Below are positions 17,111 through 26,195 of a stretch of 64,000 nt of DNA, in pieces. The notes below the pieces were generated by a model. It did no database searches. It was not told the origin of the DNA and saw only the letters and a program-made list of their open reading frames with translations. The stretch is from Phenylobacterium aquaticum. GTDB taxonomy: Bacteria > Pseudomonadota > Alphaproteobacteria > Caulobacterales > Caulobacteraceae. The translations under genes and the position numbers were made by a program. Location of the stretch: contig NZ_JALDPT010000007.1 in NCBI RefSeq assembly GCF_022695515.1, forward strand, positions 81,836 to 145,835, given 5' to 3'. Position 1 is the first letter of the stretch, and each line of letters begins with the position of its first letter.

Positions 17111-18328
17111 TCAGCCCTCGGCGAGCGCCTTGTCCAGGTTCGCGGCGACCTTGTCGATGAAGCCTTCGGTGGTCAGCCAGCCTTGGCTGTCGCCGACCAG
17201 CAGGGCCAGGTCCTTGGTCATCGAGCCGCTCTCCACGGTCGAGACGCAGACCTTCTCCAGCGTCTTGGCGAAGTGGTCGAGCTCGGGGTTGCCGTCCAGC
17301 TTGGCGCGGAAGGCCAGGCCTTGGGTCCAGGCGAAGATCGAGGCGATCGAGTTGGTCGAGGTCGATTCGCCCTTCTGGTGCTGGCGATAGTGGCGGGTGA
17401 CGGTGCCGTGGGCGGCTTCCGCCTCCATGGTCTTGCCGTCCGGGGTCAGCAGCACCGAGGTCATCAGGCCCAGCGAGCCGAAGCCCTGCGCCACCTGGTC
17501 GGACTGCACGTCGCCGTCATAGTTCTTGCAGGCCCAGATGAAGCCGCCCGGCCACTTCAGCGCCGAGGCCACCATGTCGTCGATCAGGCGGTGCTCATAG
17601 GTGATGCCCGCCTCCTTGTACTTGGCGGCGTAGTCGGTCTCGTAGACATCCATGAAGATGTCCTTGAACCGGCCGTCATAGGCCTTGAGGATGGTGTTCT
17701 TGGTCGAGAGATAGACCGGGTACTTGCGTTCCAGGCCATAGGCCAGGGAGGCGTGGGCGAACTCGCGGATCGACTCGTCCAGATTGTACATGGCCATGGC
17801 CACGCCGCCGCCCGGATAGTCGAACACCTCGTGCTCGATGACCTGGCCGTCCTCGCCTTCCCATTTGATCGTCATCTTGCCCTTGCCGGGCACGACGAAG
17901 TCGGTGGCGCGATACTGGTCGCCGAAGGCGTGGCGGCCGATGATAATCGGCTGCGTCCAGCCGGGGATCAGCCGCGGCACGTTCTTGCAGATGATCGGCT
18001 CGCGGAACACCACGCCGCCCAGGATGTTGCGGATCGTGCCGTTCGGCGACTTCCACATCTTCTTGAGCTTGAACTCCTCAACCCGGGCCTCGTCCGGGGT
18101 GATGGTCGCGCACTTGATGCCGACGCCGTACTTCTTGATGGCCATGGCCGAGTCGACGGTGACCTTGTCATCGGTCGCGTCGCGGTGCTCGATCCCCAGG
18201 TCGTAATAGTCGATGTCGAGGTCGAGATAGGGGAAGATCAGCTTGTCCTTGATCCACTTCCAGATGATGCGGGTCATCTCGTCCCCGTCGATGTCCACGA
18301 CAGGATTGGCGACTTTGATCTTGGCCAT
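17111..18328 (-). CDS. icd: NADP-dependent isocitrate dehydrogenase
   Basis: 405 residues from ATG 18328 ([20 protein letters not shown]); an upstream in-frame ATG at 18412 adds an unlike tail. It is the eukaryotic-type homodimeric family, with [26 protein letters not shown] (phosphorylation-site Ser replaced by Thr/Asn context), the [14 protein letters not shown] metal/substrate segment and [10 protein letters not shown] for NADP. It converts isocitrate to 2-oxoglutarate, CO2 and NADPH in the citric acid cycle. A strong terminator follows. No good ribosome-binding site is seen close to the ATG. Confidence 0.96.
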   Translation of the reverse strand: MAKIKVANPVVDIDGDEMTRIIWKWIKDKLIFPYLDLDIDYYDLGIEHRDATDDKVTVDSAMAIKKYGVGIKCATITPDEARVEEFKLKKMWKSPNGTIRNILGGVVFREPIICKNVPRLIPGWTQPIIIGRHAFGDQYRATDFVVPGKGKMTIKWEGEDGQVIEHEVFDYPGGGVAMAMYNLDESIREFAHASLAYGLERKYPVYLSTKNTILKAYDGRFKDIFMDVYETDYAAKYKEAGITYEHRLIDDMVASALKWPGGFIWACKNYDGDVQSDQVAQGFGSLGLMTSVLLTPDGKTMEAEAAHGTVTRHYRQHQKGESTSTNSIASIFAWTQGLAFRAKLDGNPELDHFAKTLEKVCVSTVESGSMTKDLALLVGDSQGWLTTEGFIDKVAANLDKALAEG

Positions 18329-18475
18329 GAGGGGGCAGGCGCTCCGGCGAAAAGGGTAAGGTTGAAGGCCGTATATTCGGCTTCGGCCCTCCGCGCAAAG
18401 GCCCTGACCCACGCGAACGCGAGTCTGCGCAAAACTTCGCCGGGCGATCGGTAACCGGTGTCAGATCGCCAAGCC

Positions 18476-19483
18476 CTAGCGGACGCTACGGCCGGCGGCG
18501 GCCACGGCCTTGTCCAGCACAGCCGCCCGCGCGCCCGGGGGCGAAACCGCGCCGGCCAGAAACACGGCGATGGCGTAGCGGCGCCCATCCTTTAGCGTGA
18601 GAACGCCTACATCATTGTCGATTCCGGGGGCGCCGGCCGGCGCGCGCAGGGCCGCGCGCTTGTGGGCGTAGCGGGCGCCGGCGGGCAGGCCGGGCACGGC
18701 GACCCCAGCCATCGCCCCGGTCAGCCGCGCCGCCCCGGCGTTGGAGATCAGCTCCCCGGCCGTCACCGCCTGCAGGAAGCGGATCATCCCCCGGGGCGTC
18801 GCCGTGTCGCGGGGATCGGCCAGATAGGCGGCCATGGCGGCCCGGCGATCCTCGGGCGCCACGCTGGCCTGGGCGGCGGCGTAGGCCGCCTCGCCCTTCC
18901 AGCGGGATCGGAAGGAGCCCAGCCCGCTGCGGGCCGGATCGATCTCGCGGCGATAGCGGTCCAGCCGCACCTCCGGTACATGCTTGTCGACCAGCCAGGC
19001 GGTCACCGCCCCAGGCCCGCCGACCCGGTGGATCAGCAGGTCGTCGGCCGTGGCGTCCGATCCGCCGACCGCGGCGTCGATCAGGGCGTCGGCGCGATAG
19101 TCCGTCTGGCCGGGCCAGGCCTCGGCGATCCGGCTGGGCGGCGGCGACAGATCGACCTCGCGCACCTGCAGAATCTCGCCCGCCGACAGCCGGGCGCCTT
19201 CCATCTCGCCGATGGCCGCGGCGGCGAGCGGCAGGGCGGCGATGTCGTCGAGCGGGAACCGGCGCTCGCCGTTGAAGGTCCAGGTCTCGCCGCTGCCCAG
19301 GTTCATGATCGCAAACCCCATCACCCCCGGCGCGGCCGCGGCGGCGATCGGCTTGATCTCCCGCTCCAGCCGCGCCGTGTCGAGCGGCGGGCTGTCGCCG
19401 GTCGAACGCATCAGCGGCTGCCGGCAGCCGGCGGCGCTGGCGCACAGGACGAGCAGGGCGGTCAGGACGAGGGCGCGGCGCAT
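18476..19483 (-). CDS. Lipoprotein with a class A beta-lactamase fold lacking catalytic residues (pseudoenzyme)
   Basis: 335 residues from ATG 19483. The N-terminus (MRRALVLTALLVLCASAAGC) looks like a lipoprotein signal with a slightly poor lipobox. The fold is clear from NLGSGETWTFNGERRFPL, then LLIHRVGGPGAVTAWL and VRLDRYRREID. At the SxxK site the sequence is FPLDDIAALPLAA, so Ser70 is Asp and Lys73 is Ala. SDN is SDA, and KTG is KRA. The Glu166-like position (REID) remains. It therefore should not hydrolyse beta-lactams; a ligand-binding or structural envelope role is possible. Upstream bases hold family 2 repeats. Confidence 0.75.
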   Translation of the reverse strand: MRRALVLTALLVLCASAAGCRQPLMRSTGDSPPLDTARLEREIKPIAAAAAPGVMGFAIMNLGSGETWTFNGERRFPLDDIAALPLAAAAIGEMEGARLSAGEILQVREVDLSPPPSRIAEAWPGQTDYRADALIDAAVGGSDATADDLLIHRVGGPGAVTAWLVDKHVPEVRLDRYRREIDPARSGLGSFRSRWKGEAAYAAAQASVAPEDRRAAMAAYLADPRDTATPRGMIRFLQAVTAGELISNAGAARLTGAMAGVAVPGLPAGARYAHKRAALRAPAGAPGIDNDVGVLTLKDGRRYAIAVFLAGAVSPPGARAAVLDKAVAAAGRSVR

Positions 19484-19548
19484 AGAGTGTGCGGGAGGGT
19501 CTATTGGGCGGATGATCGTGGAATGCCGGGCTACCGGCTTCGCGCTCC

Positions 19549-19692
19549 TCTCCCCCTTGCGGGGAGAGGGTAGGGTGAGGGGGTGTCGGCGCCGATGCTC
19601 GCCGATTTCGCTTCGGGATCGCCAATTCGAAAACGCGAGGCTCGGAGCTTGCACCCCCACCCCAACCCCTCCCCGCAAGGGGGAGGGGCATT
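19549..19692. repeat. Inverted pair of family 2 repeats
   Basis: CTCTCCCCCTTGCGGGGAGAGG plus GGTGAGGGG at the left, and its inverse (CACCCCCACCCC then CCTCCCCGCAAGGGGGAGGGG) at the right, about 140 bases apart. The intervening bases show no gene. The 396-base gap 19484-19879 holds this pair and the leader of trmJ. Confidence 0.75.
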
Positions 19693-19879
19693 GGTTGTGT
19701 CGGCCCCGGTGTGGGATTGCGGCCCATAGCCGCCAGCCATCAACCATCGCCATATCCGTCAGCCCTGCATCCGGCCGCCCGCCGGCTCCCATGGTGAAGC
19801 CTTGAGCCGCGGGTCAGTTCCGCCCGCTGCGGCGACCGCGCCCTTGCCTTCGGGGGCCAGAGGGGCTGAAAAGCGGCCC

Positions 19880-20659
19880 ATGACCGCCGAGCCGCCCTGC
19901 ATCATCCTCGACAAGCCGCAAATGGCCGCCAACATCGGCGCCGTGGCTCGCGCCATGGCCAATTTCGGCCTGGCCGATCTGCGGCTGGTCAATCCCCGCG
20001 ACGGCTGGCCCCAGGAGCGGGCCTGGGCCACGGCCTCGGGCGCCGAATGGCCGCTGAACGCCGCCCGCGTCTATGACAGCGTCGAGGCCGCCATCGCCGA
20101 CCTGCACCTGGTCTATGCGACCACGGCCCGGCCCCGCGAACTTCAGCTGCCGATCCTGACCCCGCGCGCCGCCGCCGCCAACATGCTTCAGGAGTTCGGC
20201 GAGGGCCATCGCACCGGTCTCCTGTTCGGCGGCGAGCGGGCCGGGCTGGAGACCGCCGACATCGCACTCTGCCAGGCCGTCGTGACCCTGCCGATCGACC
20301 CTCGCTTCCGTTCCCTCAACCTGGCCCAGGCGGTGATCATCCTGGCCTATGAGTGGCGCATGACCCAGGAGACCGGCGCGCCCGCCATCTTCCGCGACGC
20401 CCCGCCCCCGGCCGAGGCCGCCGCCATGCTGGGCCTCTATGAGCATTTCGAGCGCGAGCTCGACACCGCAGGCTTCTTCCATCCGCCGGAGAAGAAGCCC
20501 TCCATGGTCCAGAATCTGCGCGCCGCCCTGGGCCGCGCCCGCATGTCCGACCAGGAGGTCCGCACCTTTCGGGGCGTGGTCACCGCCCTGTCCCGCGGCC
20601 GCGGCCGGGTGCTCGACAAACTCGCCAGGGCCAAGGCCGCCAGCACTCCAGACACCTAG
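19880..20659 (+). CDS. trmJ: tRNA (cytidine/uridine-2'-O-)-methyltransferase TrmJ-like, SPOUT family
   Basis: 259 residues from ATG 19880. The SPOUT knot motifs are visible: MAANIGAVARAMANFG, LLFGGERAGLE and LPIDPRFRSLNLAQAVIILAYE, which bind S-adenosylmethionine and dimerise. The extended C-terminal region (KPSMVQNLRAALGRARM) matches TrmJ rather than short TrmL. It methylates the 2'-OH of nucleotide 32 in tRNA anticodon loops. An in-frame start at 19802 adds an unlikely leader. It stands alone, between repeat-bearing gaps. Confidence 0.85.
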   Translation: MTAEPPCIILDKPQMAANIGAVARAMANFGLADLRLVNPRDGWPQERAWATASGAEWPLNAARVYDSVEAAIADLHLVYATTARPRELQLPILTPRAAAANMLQEFGEGHRTGLLFGGERAGLETADIALCQAVVTLPIDPRFRSLNLAQAVIILAYEWRMTQETGAPAIFRDAPPPAEAAAMLGLYEHFERELDTAGFFHPPEKKPSMVQNLRAALGRARMSDQEVRTFRGVVTALSRGRGRVLDKLARAKAASTPDT

Positions 20660-20672
20660 GGCCCCCCAAATC

Positions 20673-20801
20673 CGCTCATCCCTGCGAAGGCCGGGACCCA
20701 GATGGAATGGCGCGGGGGCGGGTTCCAGATGCGCCGCGCGCGTCCAATCAGCCTTCCAGCCTTAGGATCTGGGTCCCGGCCTTCGCCGGGATGAGCGGTT
20801 G
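20673..20801. repeat. Family 1 element with both ends (terminal inverted repeats)
   Basis: The left end is CCGCTCATCCCTGCGAAGGC and CGGGACCCAGAT. The right end is the exact inverse, ATCTGGGTCCCGGCC and TTCGCCGGGATGAGCGG. About 65 bases lie between. It separates trmJ from the DUF1254 genes. Confidence 0.8.
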
Positions 20802-20877
20802 AGTCATGCATCCCCCCGCTTGCGCAAAGCGCTCAAACCGGCGACACCCGACGCGCCAATAGTTGGGAGATATGGCC

Positions 20878-22127
20878 ATGGCCGGGACCGCTCTGGACGA
20901 CCTGAAAGCCGCCGCGCGGGAGGCCTATCTGTTCACCCTGCCGCTGGTGGAGATCGCCACCACCCGGGCGCGGGGCCAGGCCGTGGGCTCGCCGATGAAC
21001 GTCTTCGGCCATATGCGCCGGCTGGCGGACCACAGGGCCCGCGCCGTCACCACCCCCAACAACGACACCTTCTATTCCACCGCCCAGGTCGATCTCAGCG
21101 CGGGGCCGGTGACCATCACCCTGCCGGCGACCGGCGATCGTTATTTCTCGCTCGCCCTGATGGACGCCTACACCAACAATTTCGCCATACTGGGCACGCG
21201 GACCACCGGGCCGGACGGTGGGACCTTCACCCTGGTCGGCCCGCGCGACGCCGCCGACGGGCCCAATGTCGTGCGCTCGCCCACCAACCACGTCTGGGCG
21301 CTCGCCCGCATCCTGGTCGACGGGCCGCATGATGCAGAGGCCGCCAAGGCCGTTCAGCACGGCCTGACCATGCAGGGCCCGGCCGTCGACTTCCCCGGTC
21401 CCTTCGCCCATCGCGGCGCGGGCTGGGCGGACTATTTCGACACCGCCGCCCGGCTGATGGCGCTCAACCCGCCGCTCTACACCGACCGGGCGATCCTCGC
21501 CGTCATGGCCCCGCTCGGCCTCGACGCCTTCGATCCCACGCGCTTCGACCCCGAGGAGGTCGCCGCCATCGAGGCCGGCCTCGCCGAGGGCAAGTCGGTC
21601 TCGCGCCGCAACGGCCTGGGCGGCAACAGCTTCATCAACGGCTGGTCCTATCCGTCCTCGCGGCTGGGCGTTTTCGACCAGGACTATGCGTTGCGCGCCG
21701 CCGTCGCCCTGTCGGGCCTGGCCGCCCTGCCGCCGGCCGAGGCCATGTACATGCGCGCCGAGGGCCATCTGCCCCACGCCCTCTATGACGGGACCCGCGC
21801 CTGGCGCCTGCATTTCCCCGCCGACCAGCCCCTGCCGGTCCATTCCTTCTGGTCGCTCAGCCTTTATGAGGCGACCGAGGACGGCCAGTTCTTCTTCACC
21901 GACAATCCCCTGAACCGCTACGCCATCGGCGACCGCACCGAGGGGCTGGCGACCAACGCCGACGGCTCGCTCGACATCTGGATCGGCCACGCCGATCCCG
22001 GGGGCGCGCGCACCGCCAACTGGCTGCCGGCCCGGCCGGGCCCTTCGCGCTGTTCATGCGCGCCTATCTGCCCAAGCCCGAGTTGCTGGACGGCGCCTAT
22101 CGCCTGCCGCCGGTGACCGAGGCCTGA
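20878..22127 (+). CDS. DUF1254/DUF1214 domain protein, frameshifted near the C-terminus
   Basis: About 416 residues once restored. It carries the DUF1254 N-terminal half (YLFTLPLVEIATTRARG, TPNNDTFYSTAQVDL) and the DUF1214 C-terminal half (FWSLSLYEATEDGQFF, NPLNRYAIGDRT, DIWIGHADPGG). After NWLPA the frame fails at 22031-22040. One extra C (CCCC instead of CCC) gives GPFALFMRAYLPKPELLDGAYRLP and TGA 22127, matching the paralogue downstream. ATG 20878 is chosen for GGGAGA at seven bases; there is no signal peptide. The biochemical function of the family is not established. Confidence 0.8.
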
Positions 22128-22163
22128 TCCCGGACGATCCGAAGAACCCCAAGGGAGGGGACC

Positions 22164-23489
22164 ATGAACCGACGTGACCTGATGGCGGTGCTGGCGGCGA
22201 TCGCTGCGACCCCGGCCGCCCGCGCCTTCGCCGCCGAGGGCGATCTCGCCGCCGCCGCCCGCGAGGCCTGGCTCTACGCCCTGCCGCTGATCGAGATGGC
22301 CCAGGCCCGCCAGCGCATGCTGCACGCCACCGGCGCCGACGCCCAGACCGCCGGCATCAACCGCTTCGGTCATGCCCGCAAGCTGGCGACCCCCGCCAAC
22401 CGCTGGATCACCACCCCCAACAACGACACGCTCTATTCCAGCGCCTGGGTCGACCTGACCAAGGGCCCGGTCACCCTGACCCTTCCCGCCACGGGCAAGC
22501 GCTACCTCTCGGTGGCGGTGATGGACATGTACACCGACAATGACGTGGTGCTGGGCACGCGCACGATCGGCGGCGGGGGCGGGACCTTCACCCTGGTCGG
22601 TCCGGGCCAGACGGGATCGGGCGCCGATGTCGTCCGCGTCTCCACCCCCCACGCCTGGCTGCTCGCCCGCACCCTGGTCGACGGCGACGCCGACCTCGCC
22701 GCCGCCCATGCGGTGCAGGACGGCCTGGTCCTAAAAGGTCCCGCCGGCGCCGAGCCCGGCCCCTATGGGACCCGCCAGGCGCCCTGGGACGCCTATTTCG
22801 CCAGCGCCGCCAGGCTGCTCGCCTCCGATCCGCCGCGGGCCGAGGATGCGGGCCTGTTCCGCCAGGTCGCCGCGCTCGGCCTCACGCCCAAGGGCGGCTT
22901 CGATCCCAAGCGCTTCGACGCCGCCGCCATCGCCCAGATCCAGGCCGGCGTCGCCCAGGCCTCCATGGGCCTCGTGGCCTTCACCAAGCGCATGGCCTTC
23001 GTCCAGGGCTGGAGCTATCCGCGCGCCAACCTCGGGAACTACGGCCAGGACTATCATTTCCGCGCCTTGGTCGCCCTGGCCGGCCTCGCGGCCCTGCCGG
23101 TGACCGAGGCCATGTATCTCCGCGCCCAGGGCGACGACGGGGCGATCTTCACCGGCGACGGGCCCTATCGCCTGTCGGTCCCGGCCCAGATGCCGGTCGA
23201 CGCCTTCTGGTCGCTCACCATGTATGAGGCGACCGCCGACGGTCAGTTCTTCCTGACCGACAACCCGATCTCCCGCTACGCCATCGGCGACCGCACCCCG
23301 GGCCTGAAGCGCAACGCCGACGGGTCCTTCGACATCTGGATCGGCCGCGCCGATCCGGGCGGCGAGCGCACCGCCAACTGGCTGCCGGCCCCCGCCAAGG
23401 GGCCCTTCGCCATGACCTTGCGGGCCTATCTGCCCCGGCAGGAGCTGCTCGACGGCCGCTTCCGCATGCCCGCCGTGGTCAAGGTCTGA
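22164..23489 (+). CDS. DUF1254/DUF1214 domain protein, exported
   Basis: 441 residues from ATG 22164 with GGGAGGGG upstream. The N-terminus (MNRRDLMAVLAAIAATPAARAFA) resembles a Tat or Sec signal with an Arg pair. DUF1254 (YALPLIEMAQARQRM, TPNNDTLYSSAWVDL) and DUF1214 (FWSLTMYEATADGQFF, RYAIGDRTPGL, DIWIGRADPGGERTANW) are intact. It is a close tandem paralogue of the gene just upstream, 36 bases away, probably cotranscribed. Function unknown; only this copy appears to be exported. Confidence 0.85.
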   Translation: MNRRDLMAVLAAIAATPAARAFAAEGDLAAAAREAWLYALPLIEMAQARQRMLHATGADAQTAGINRFGHARKLATPANRWITTPNNDTLYSSAWVDLTKGPVTLTLPATGKRYLSVAVMDMYTDNDVVLGTRTIGGGGGTFTLVGPGQTGSGADVVRVSTPHAWLLARTLVDGDADLAAAHAVQDGLVLKGPAGAEPGPYGTRQAPWDAYFASAARLLASDPPRAEDAGLFRQVAALGLTPKGGFDPKRFDAAAIAQIQAGVAQASMGLVAFTKRMAFVQGWSYPRANLGNYGQDYHFRALVALAGLAALPVTEAMYLRAQGDDGAIFTGDGPYRLSVPAQMPVDAFWSLTMYEATADGQFFLTDNPISRYAIGDRTPGLKRNADGSFDIWIGRADPGGERTANWLPAPAKGPFAMTLRAYLPRQELLDGRFRMPAVVKV

Positions 23490-23499
23490 GCCGCCGGAG

Positions 23500-23528
23500 T
23501 TGACTCTCCGGGGCCTTGCCGCCATACA
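23500..23528 (+). promoter_or_regulatory. Putative housekeeping promoter of rpsD
   Basis: TTGACT at 23500-23505 and CATACA at 23523-23528 are separated by 17 bases, between the DUF1254 gene stop and rpsD. This predicts a roughly 125-base leader before the ATG, room for autoregulatory RNA structure as known for S4 in other bacteria, but I do not see a defined pseudoknot. Confidence 0.45.
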
Positions 23529-23657
23529 CCGCCCCTTCGCGCCGCCGGGTCCGCCTGTCGGTCCGCGAACCTATGACGGGTGATGCGACGCCGCCGTTGA
23601 AATCGCGCCTCCACTGACGGAGACGCCGGCCTGCATCGAGCTTGAGAAGAGACGAAC

Positions 23658-24275
23658 ATGTCTAAGCGGCATTCCGCGAAGTATAAAATCGACCGCCGGA
23701 TGGGCGAAAACATCTGGGGTCGCCCGAAGTCCCCGATCAACCAGCGCGCCTACGGCCCCGGCCAGCATGGTCAGCGCCGCAAGCAGAAGGTCTCCGACTT
23801 CGGCCTGCAGCTGCGCGCCAAGCAAAAGCTGAAGGGCTACTACGGCAACCTCACCGAAAAGCAGTTCGCGCGCACCTATGACGAAGCCGCGCGCCGCAAG
23901 GGCAACACGGCCGAGACCCTGATCGCCCTGCTGGAAGCCCGTCTGGACGCGGTGGTCTATCGCGCCAAGTTCGTGCCGACCGTCTTCGCCGCCCGCCAGT
24001 TCGTCAACCACGGCCACGTCCTGGTGAACGGCAAGCGCGTCAACATCGCCTCCTATCGCGTGAAGGTCGGCGACATCGTCTCCGTCCGTGAGCGCTCCAA
24101 GAACATGGCCCTGGTGCTCGAGGCTCTGCAGTCCTCCGAGCGCGACTGGCCGGACTACGTGGAAGTCGACGCCAAGGCGATGACCGCGAAGTTCATCCGC
24201 GCCCCGGAACTGGCCGAAGTGCCGTATCCGGTGAAGATGGAACCGAACCTGGTCGTGGAATTCTACGCCTCCTAA
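23658..24275 (+). CDS. rpsD: 30S ribosomal protein S4
   Basis: 205 residues, the full family length. The N-terminal zinc-free S4 domain and the S4 RNA-binding motif ([19 protein letters not shown] and [22 protein letters not shown]) are intact. It binds 16S rRNA and nucleates small-subunit assembly. The start ATG has GAGAAGAGA upstream. It is monocistronic, with its own promoter-like sequence and a strong terminator, as is common in Caulobacterales. Confidence 0.98.
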   Translation: MSKRHSAKYKIDRRMGENIWGRPKSPINQRAYGPGQHGQRRKQKVSDFGLQLRAKQKLKGYYGNLTEKQFARTYDEAARRKGNTAETLIALLEARLDAVVYRAKFVPTVFAARQFVNHGHVLVNGKRVNIASYRVKVGDIVSVRERSKNMALVLEALQSSERDWPDYVEVDAKAMTAKFIRAPELAEVPYPVKMEPNLVVEFYAS

Positions 24276-24303
24276 GGCGCCGAAACCCAAAGCCGATACA
24301 AAG

Positions 24304-24332
24304 AAGGCCCCGGAGCGATCCGGGGCCTTTTG
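24304..24332 (+). terminator. Rho-independent terminator of rpsD
   Basis: AAGGCCCCGG pairs with CCGGGGCCTT around AGCGAT, followed by TT. The gene on the other side is convergent, so the hairpin may serve both directions. Confidence 0.9.
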
Positions 24333-24352
24333 CTTGAGCGCTATCGGGGCGA

Positions 24353-25084
24353 TCAGGCCGCCGCGGCGGCGATTCGGGCGTTCCAGCGCGGCACATTCAC
24401 CCCGAAGACCAGCAGCCACAGGCACATGGCGCTCTCGCCGACCAGCGGCACGATCAATATGCCGGGCGAGATGATCCGGGCGACCACCGGTGCGAACAGG
24501 GTGGCGAAGCAGACGATCAGATAGGCGACGCCGGCCAGCTGCATCAGCACCCCGATCGTGCGGGGCAGAAAGCCCGAGCGGAACACCAGCCAGCCATTCA
24601 CCAGGCAGGCGCAGCCGAAGAACACCAGCGACACATGGAAGGTCGCGAAGTGCAGGGCCATGGCCAGGCGCACGAAGATCTCCTGGTCGGCCAGGGGCAG
24701 GGGGTGGATGAACCCGCCGCCGCCGACCGCCGGGGCCACGATCAGCAGGAACACCTTGCTCGCCGACTCGATGGCCAGCGACACGATGTTGAAGGCCAGG
24801 AACAGGAGCGCCGCGCCGCGCCCGACCGGCCGCAGCAGCTGGTACTCGATCCAAAGCTGGATCGTGCCGATGATCGGGATGATCAGTCCGCCGGCCACGC
24901 CCAGGTTCCACAGCGTCATGGAGGCGGAGATGTTGCGCGCCGTGGCCGCCGGATCACCGGGGACGACGACGGCGTCCATCGCCGTCATCTGGGAGAAAAT
25001 CCCCAGGACGATGATGCTGAGATAGATGGCCCCGGCCGTGCGGGCATAGGCCTGGGGGGAGGTCTCGATGGTCTTGCCGGCCAT
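24353..25084 (-). CDS. DUF4386 family multi-pass membrane protein
   Basis: About 243 residues with six to seven transmembrane helices. The first carries the family-typical SPQAYARTAGAIYLSIIVLGIF, and later ones include GLIIPIIGTIQLWIEYQLL and VSLVFFGCACLVNGWLVF. I chose ATG 25084 because GAGGA lies nine bases upstream; the ATG at 25126 would overlap the operator region. Function of the family is unknown. A promoter with a palindrome in its spacer is upstream. The next gene, a lipoprotein, is divergent. Confidence 0.75.
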   Translation of the reverse strand: MAGKTIETSPQAYARTAGAIYLSIIVLGIFSQMTAMDAVVVPGDPAATARNISASMTLWNLGVAGGLIIPIIGTIQLWIEYQLLRPVGRGAALLFLAFNIVSLAIESASKVFLLIVAPAVGGGGFIHPLPLADQEIFVRLAMALHFATFHVSLVFFGCACLVNGWLVFRSGFLPRTIGVLMQLAGVAYLIVCFATLFAPVVARIISPGILIVPLVGESAMCLWLLVFGVNVPRWNARIAAAAA

Positions 25085-25133
25085 GGCCTGGGGTCCTCGG
25101 ATTGCGGTGAGTTGTTCGTATTTCATATGTCAG

Positions 25134-25161
25134 AAAATACTTACATATGTATCCGAGTCAA
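25134..25161 (-). promoter_or_regulatory. Promoter with embedded operator for the DUF4386 gene
   Basis: On the minus strand TTGACT (25161-25156) and TATTTT (25139-25134) are 16 bases apart. The spacer contains the perfect palindrome TACATATGTA (25142-25151). A second CATATG box lies 20 bases away at 25124-25129. A dimeric repressor seated between the -35 and -10 elements is a classic arrangement. The regulator is unknown. Confidence 0.5.
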
Positions 25162-25227
25162 TCACCCTCCCCATCGGCGCGCGAATTGGGGCTCGCCATC
25201 AGCCTCCGCCTATGGCGAACTGGCCCC

Positions 25228-25605
25228 ATGCACCGCCGTTTCCTGCTGATCGCGAGCCTGGGCCTTCTGGCCGGCTGCGCCACGACCGCCCCGCCCGTCG
25301 TCGCCCCGGCGGGGTCGGCCCTGAACGAGCTGGAGCCGCTCTATTCGGCCAGCGCCGGGCGCGAGGCGCTGACCATCCGCGTCGCCTCCAACGGCTGCAC
25401 CAAGAAGGAGGACTTCGCCTTCTTCCTCGAGAAGAAGGGGGAGGCGGTGACCCTCGCCTTCGGCCGCAAGCGCCTGGACCCGTGCAAGTCCTTCGCCATG
25501 GGCCACACGGACCTGACCTTCACCTATGCCGAACTCGGCGTCGCCCCCCGCACCCCGCTCTTCCTGCTGAACCCGTTCTATCCCTGGACCGGGCCGGGCA
25601 GCTGA
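25228..25605 (+). CDS. Small lipoprotein of unknown function
   Basis: 125 residues from ATG 25228. The signal is MHRRFLLIASLGLLAGC with a perfect LLAGC lipobox. The mature part begins with a Pro/Ala linker, then a compact domain with two cysteines (SNGCTKKEDF, LDPCKSFAMGHTDL), probably disulphide-linked. It ends in NPFYPWTGPGS. A longer in-frame ATG at 25147 lies in the divergent promoter and is less likely. No partner is evident. Confidence 0.75.
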   Translation: MHRRFLLIASLGLLAGCATTAPPVVAPAGSALNELEPLYSASAGREALTIRVASNGCTKKEDFAFFLEKKGEAVTLAFGRKRLDPCKSFAMGHTDLTFTYAELGVAPRTPLFLLNPFYPWTGPGS

Positions 25606-25612
25606 GAGCGCT

Positions 25613-25752
25613 CCTCCCCCCCTTGGGGGAGGTGGCCCAAGGGGCCGGAGGGGGCCGCCCTCGAAGGGGGCGGTTCCGGTCGATCGGTTGTATCCGGCCC
25701 TGCGGGCCGGCCCCCTCAGGCGCTTCGCGCCAGCTCCCCCAGAGGGGGAGCA
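25613..25752. repeat. Inverted pair of family 2-like repeats
   Basis: Left end CTCCCCCCCTTGGGGGAGG followed by GGCCGGAGGGGGCCG; right end GGCCGGCCCCCTCAGGCG and CTCCCCCAGAGGGGGAG. Both ends are hairpins and face each other between two convergent genes. The motif differs from the other family 2 copies and may be a subfamily. Confidence 0.65.
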
Positions 25753-25758
25753 ACCTAC

Positions 25759-26178
25759 CTAGACGAACCGCGCCACAATCTCCGCCGGCACCCTGCGCGG
25801 CCGGCCGTTGGCCTGTTCGATCAGGCACCAGGTGGTCTTGGCCTGGGCGCACATGGCGCCGTCGGGGCCGTCGATGCGGACATAGCGGTCGAAGCGCGGG
25901 CCGTCCGGGGCCGTCGCCACCCAGGTCCGGGCTTGGGCCGTCTCGCCCGGCATCAGGGCGCGGCGATAGTCCACCTCATGGCGCAGGCAGATCCACGCCC
26001 AGCGGGCGCGGTCCTCCTCGGGCTGGCGGCTATCCCAATGGGCGATGGCGATCTGCTGGACCCAGTCCATATAGACCACGTTGTTCACATGCCCGTTGGC
26101 GTCGATATCCGACGCGGTGGGCGTGAAGCTCATGGCGAAGACCTGCTGGCCCTGCGGCGGTTCAAGCAGCTTCGTCAT
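25759..26178 (-). CDS. Acyl-CoA thioesterase, hot-dog fold (YbgC/4HBT type)
   Basis: 139 residues. The signature DIDANGHVNNVVYMDW contains the conserved Asp/Asn and HVNN..Y of 4-hydroxybenzoyl-CoA thioesterase-like proteins. The rest (CLRHEVDYRRALMPGETAQARTWV) matches the hot-dog sheet. It hydrolyses an acyl-CoA to acid and CoA in the cytoplasm; the acyl group is unknown. It is the last gene of a minus-strand run with grxD, 17 bases upstream. Confidence 0.8.
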   Translation of the reverse strand: MTKLLEPPQGQQVFAMSFTPTASDIDANGHVNNVVYMDWVQQIAIAHWDSRQPEEDRARWAWICLRHEVDYRRALMPGETAQARTWVATAPDGPRFDRYVRIDGPDGAMCAQAKTTWCLIEQANGRPRRVPAEIVARFV

Positions 26179-26195
26179 CGCCGGCGCGCGGGGGT

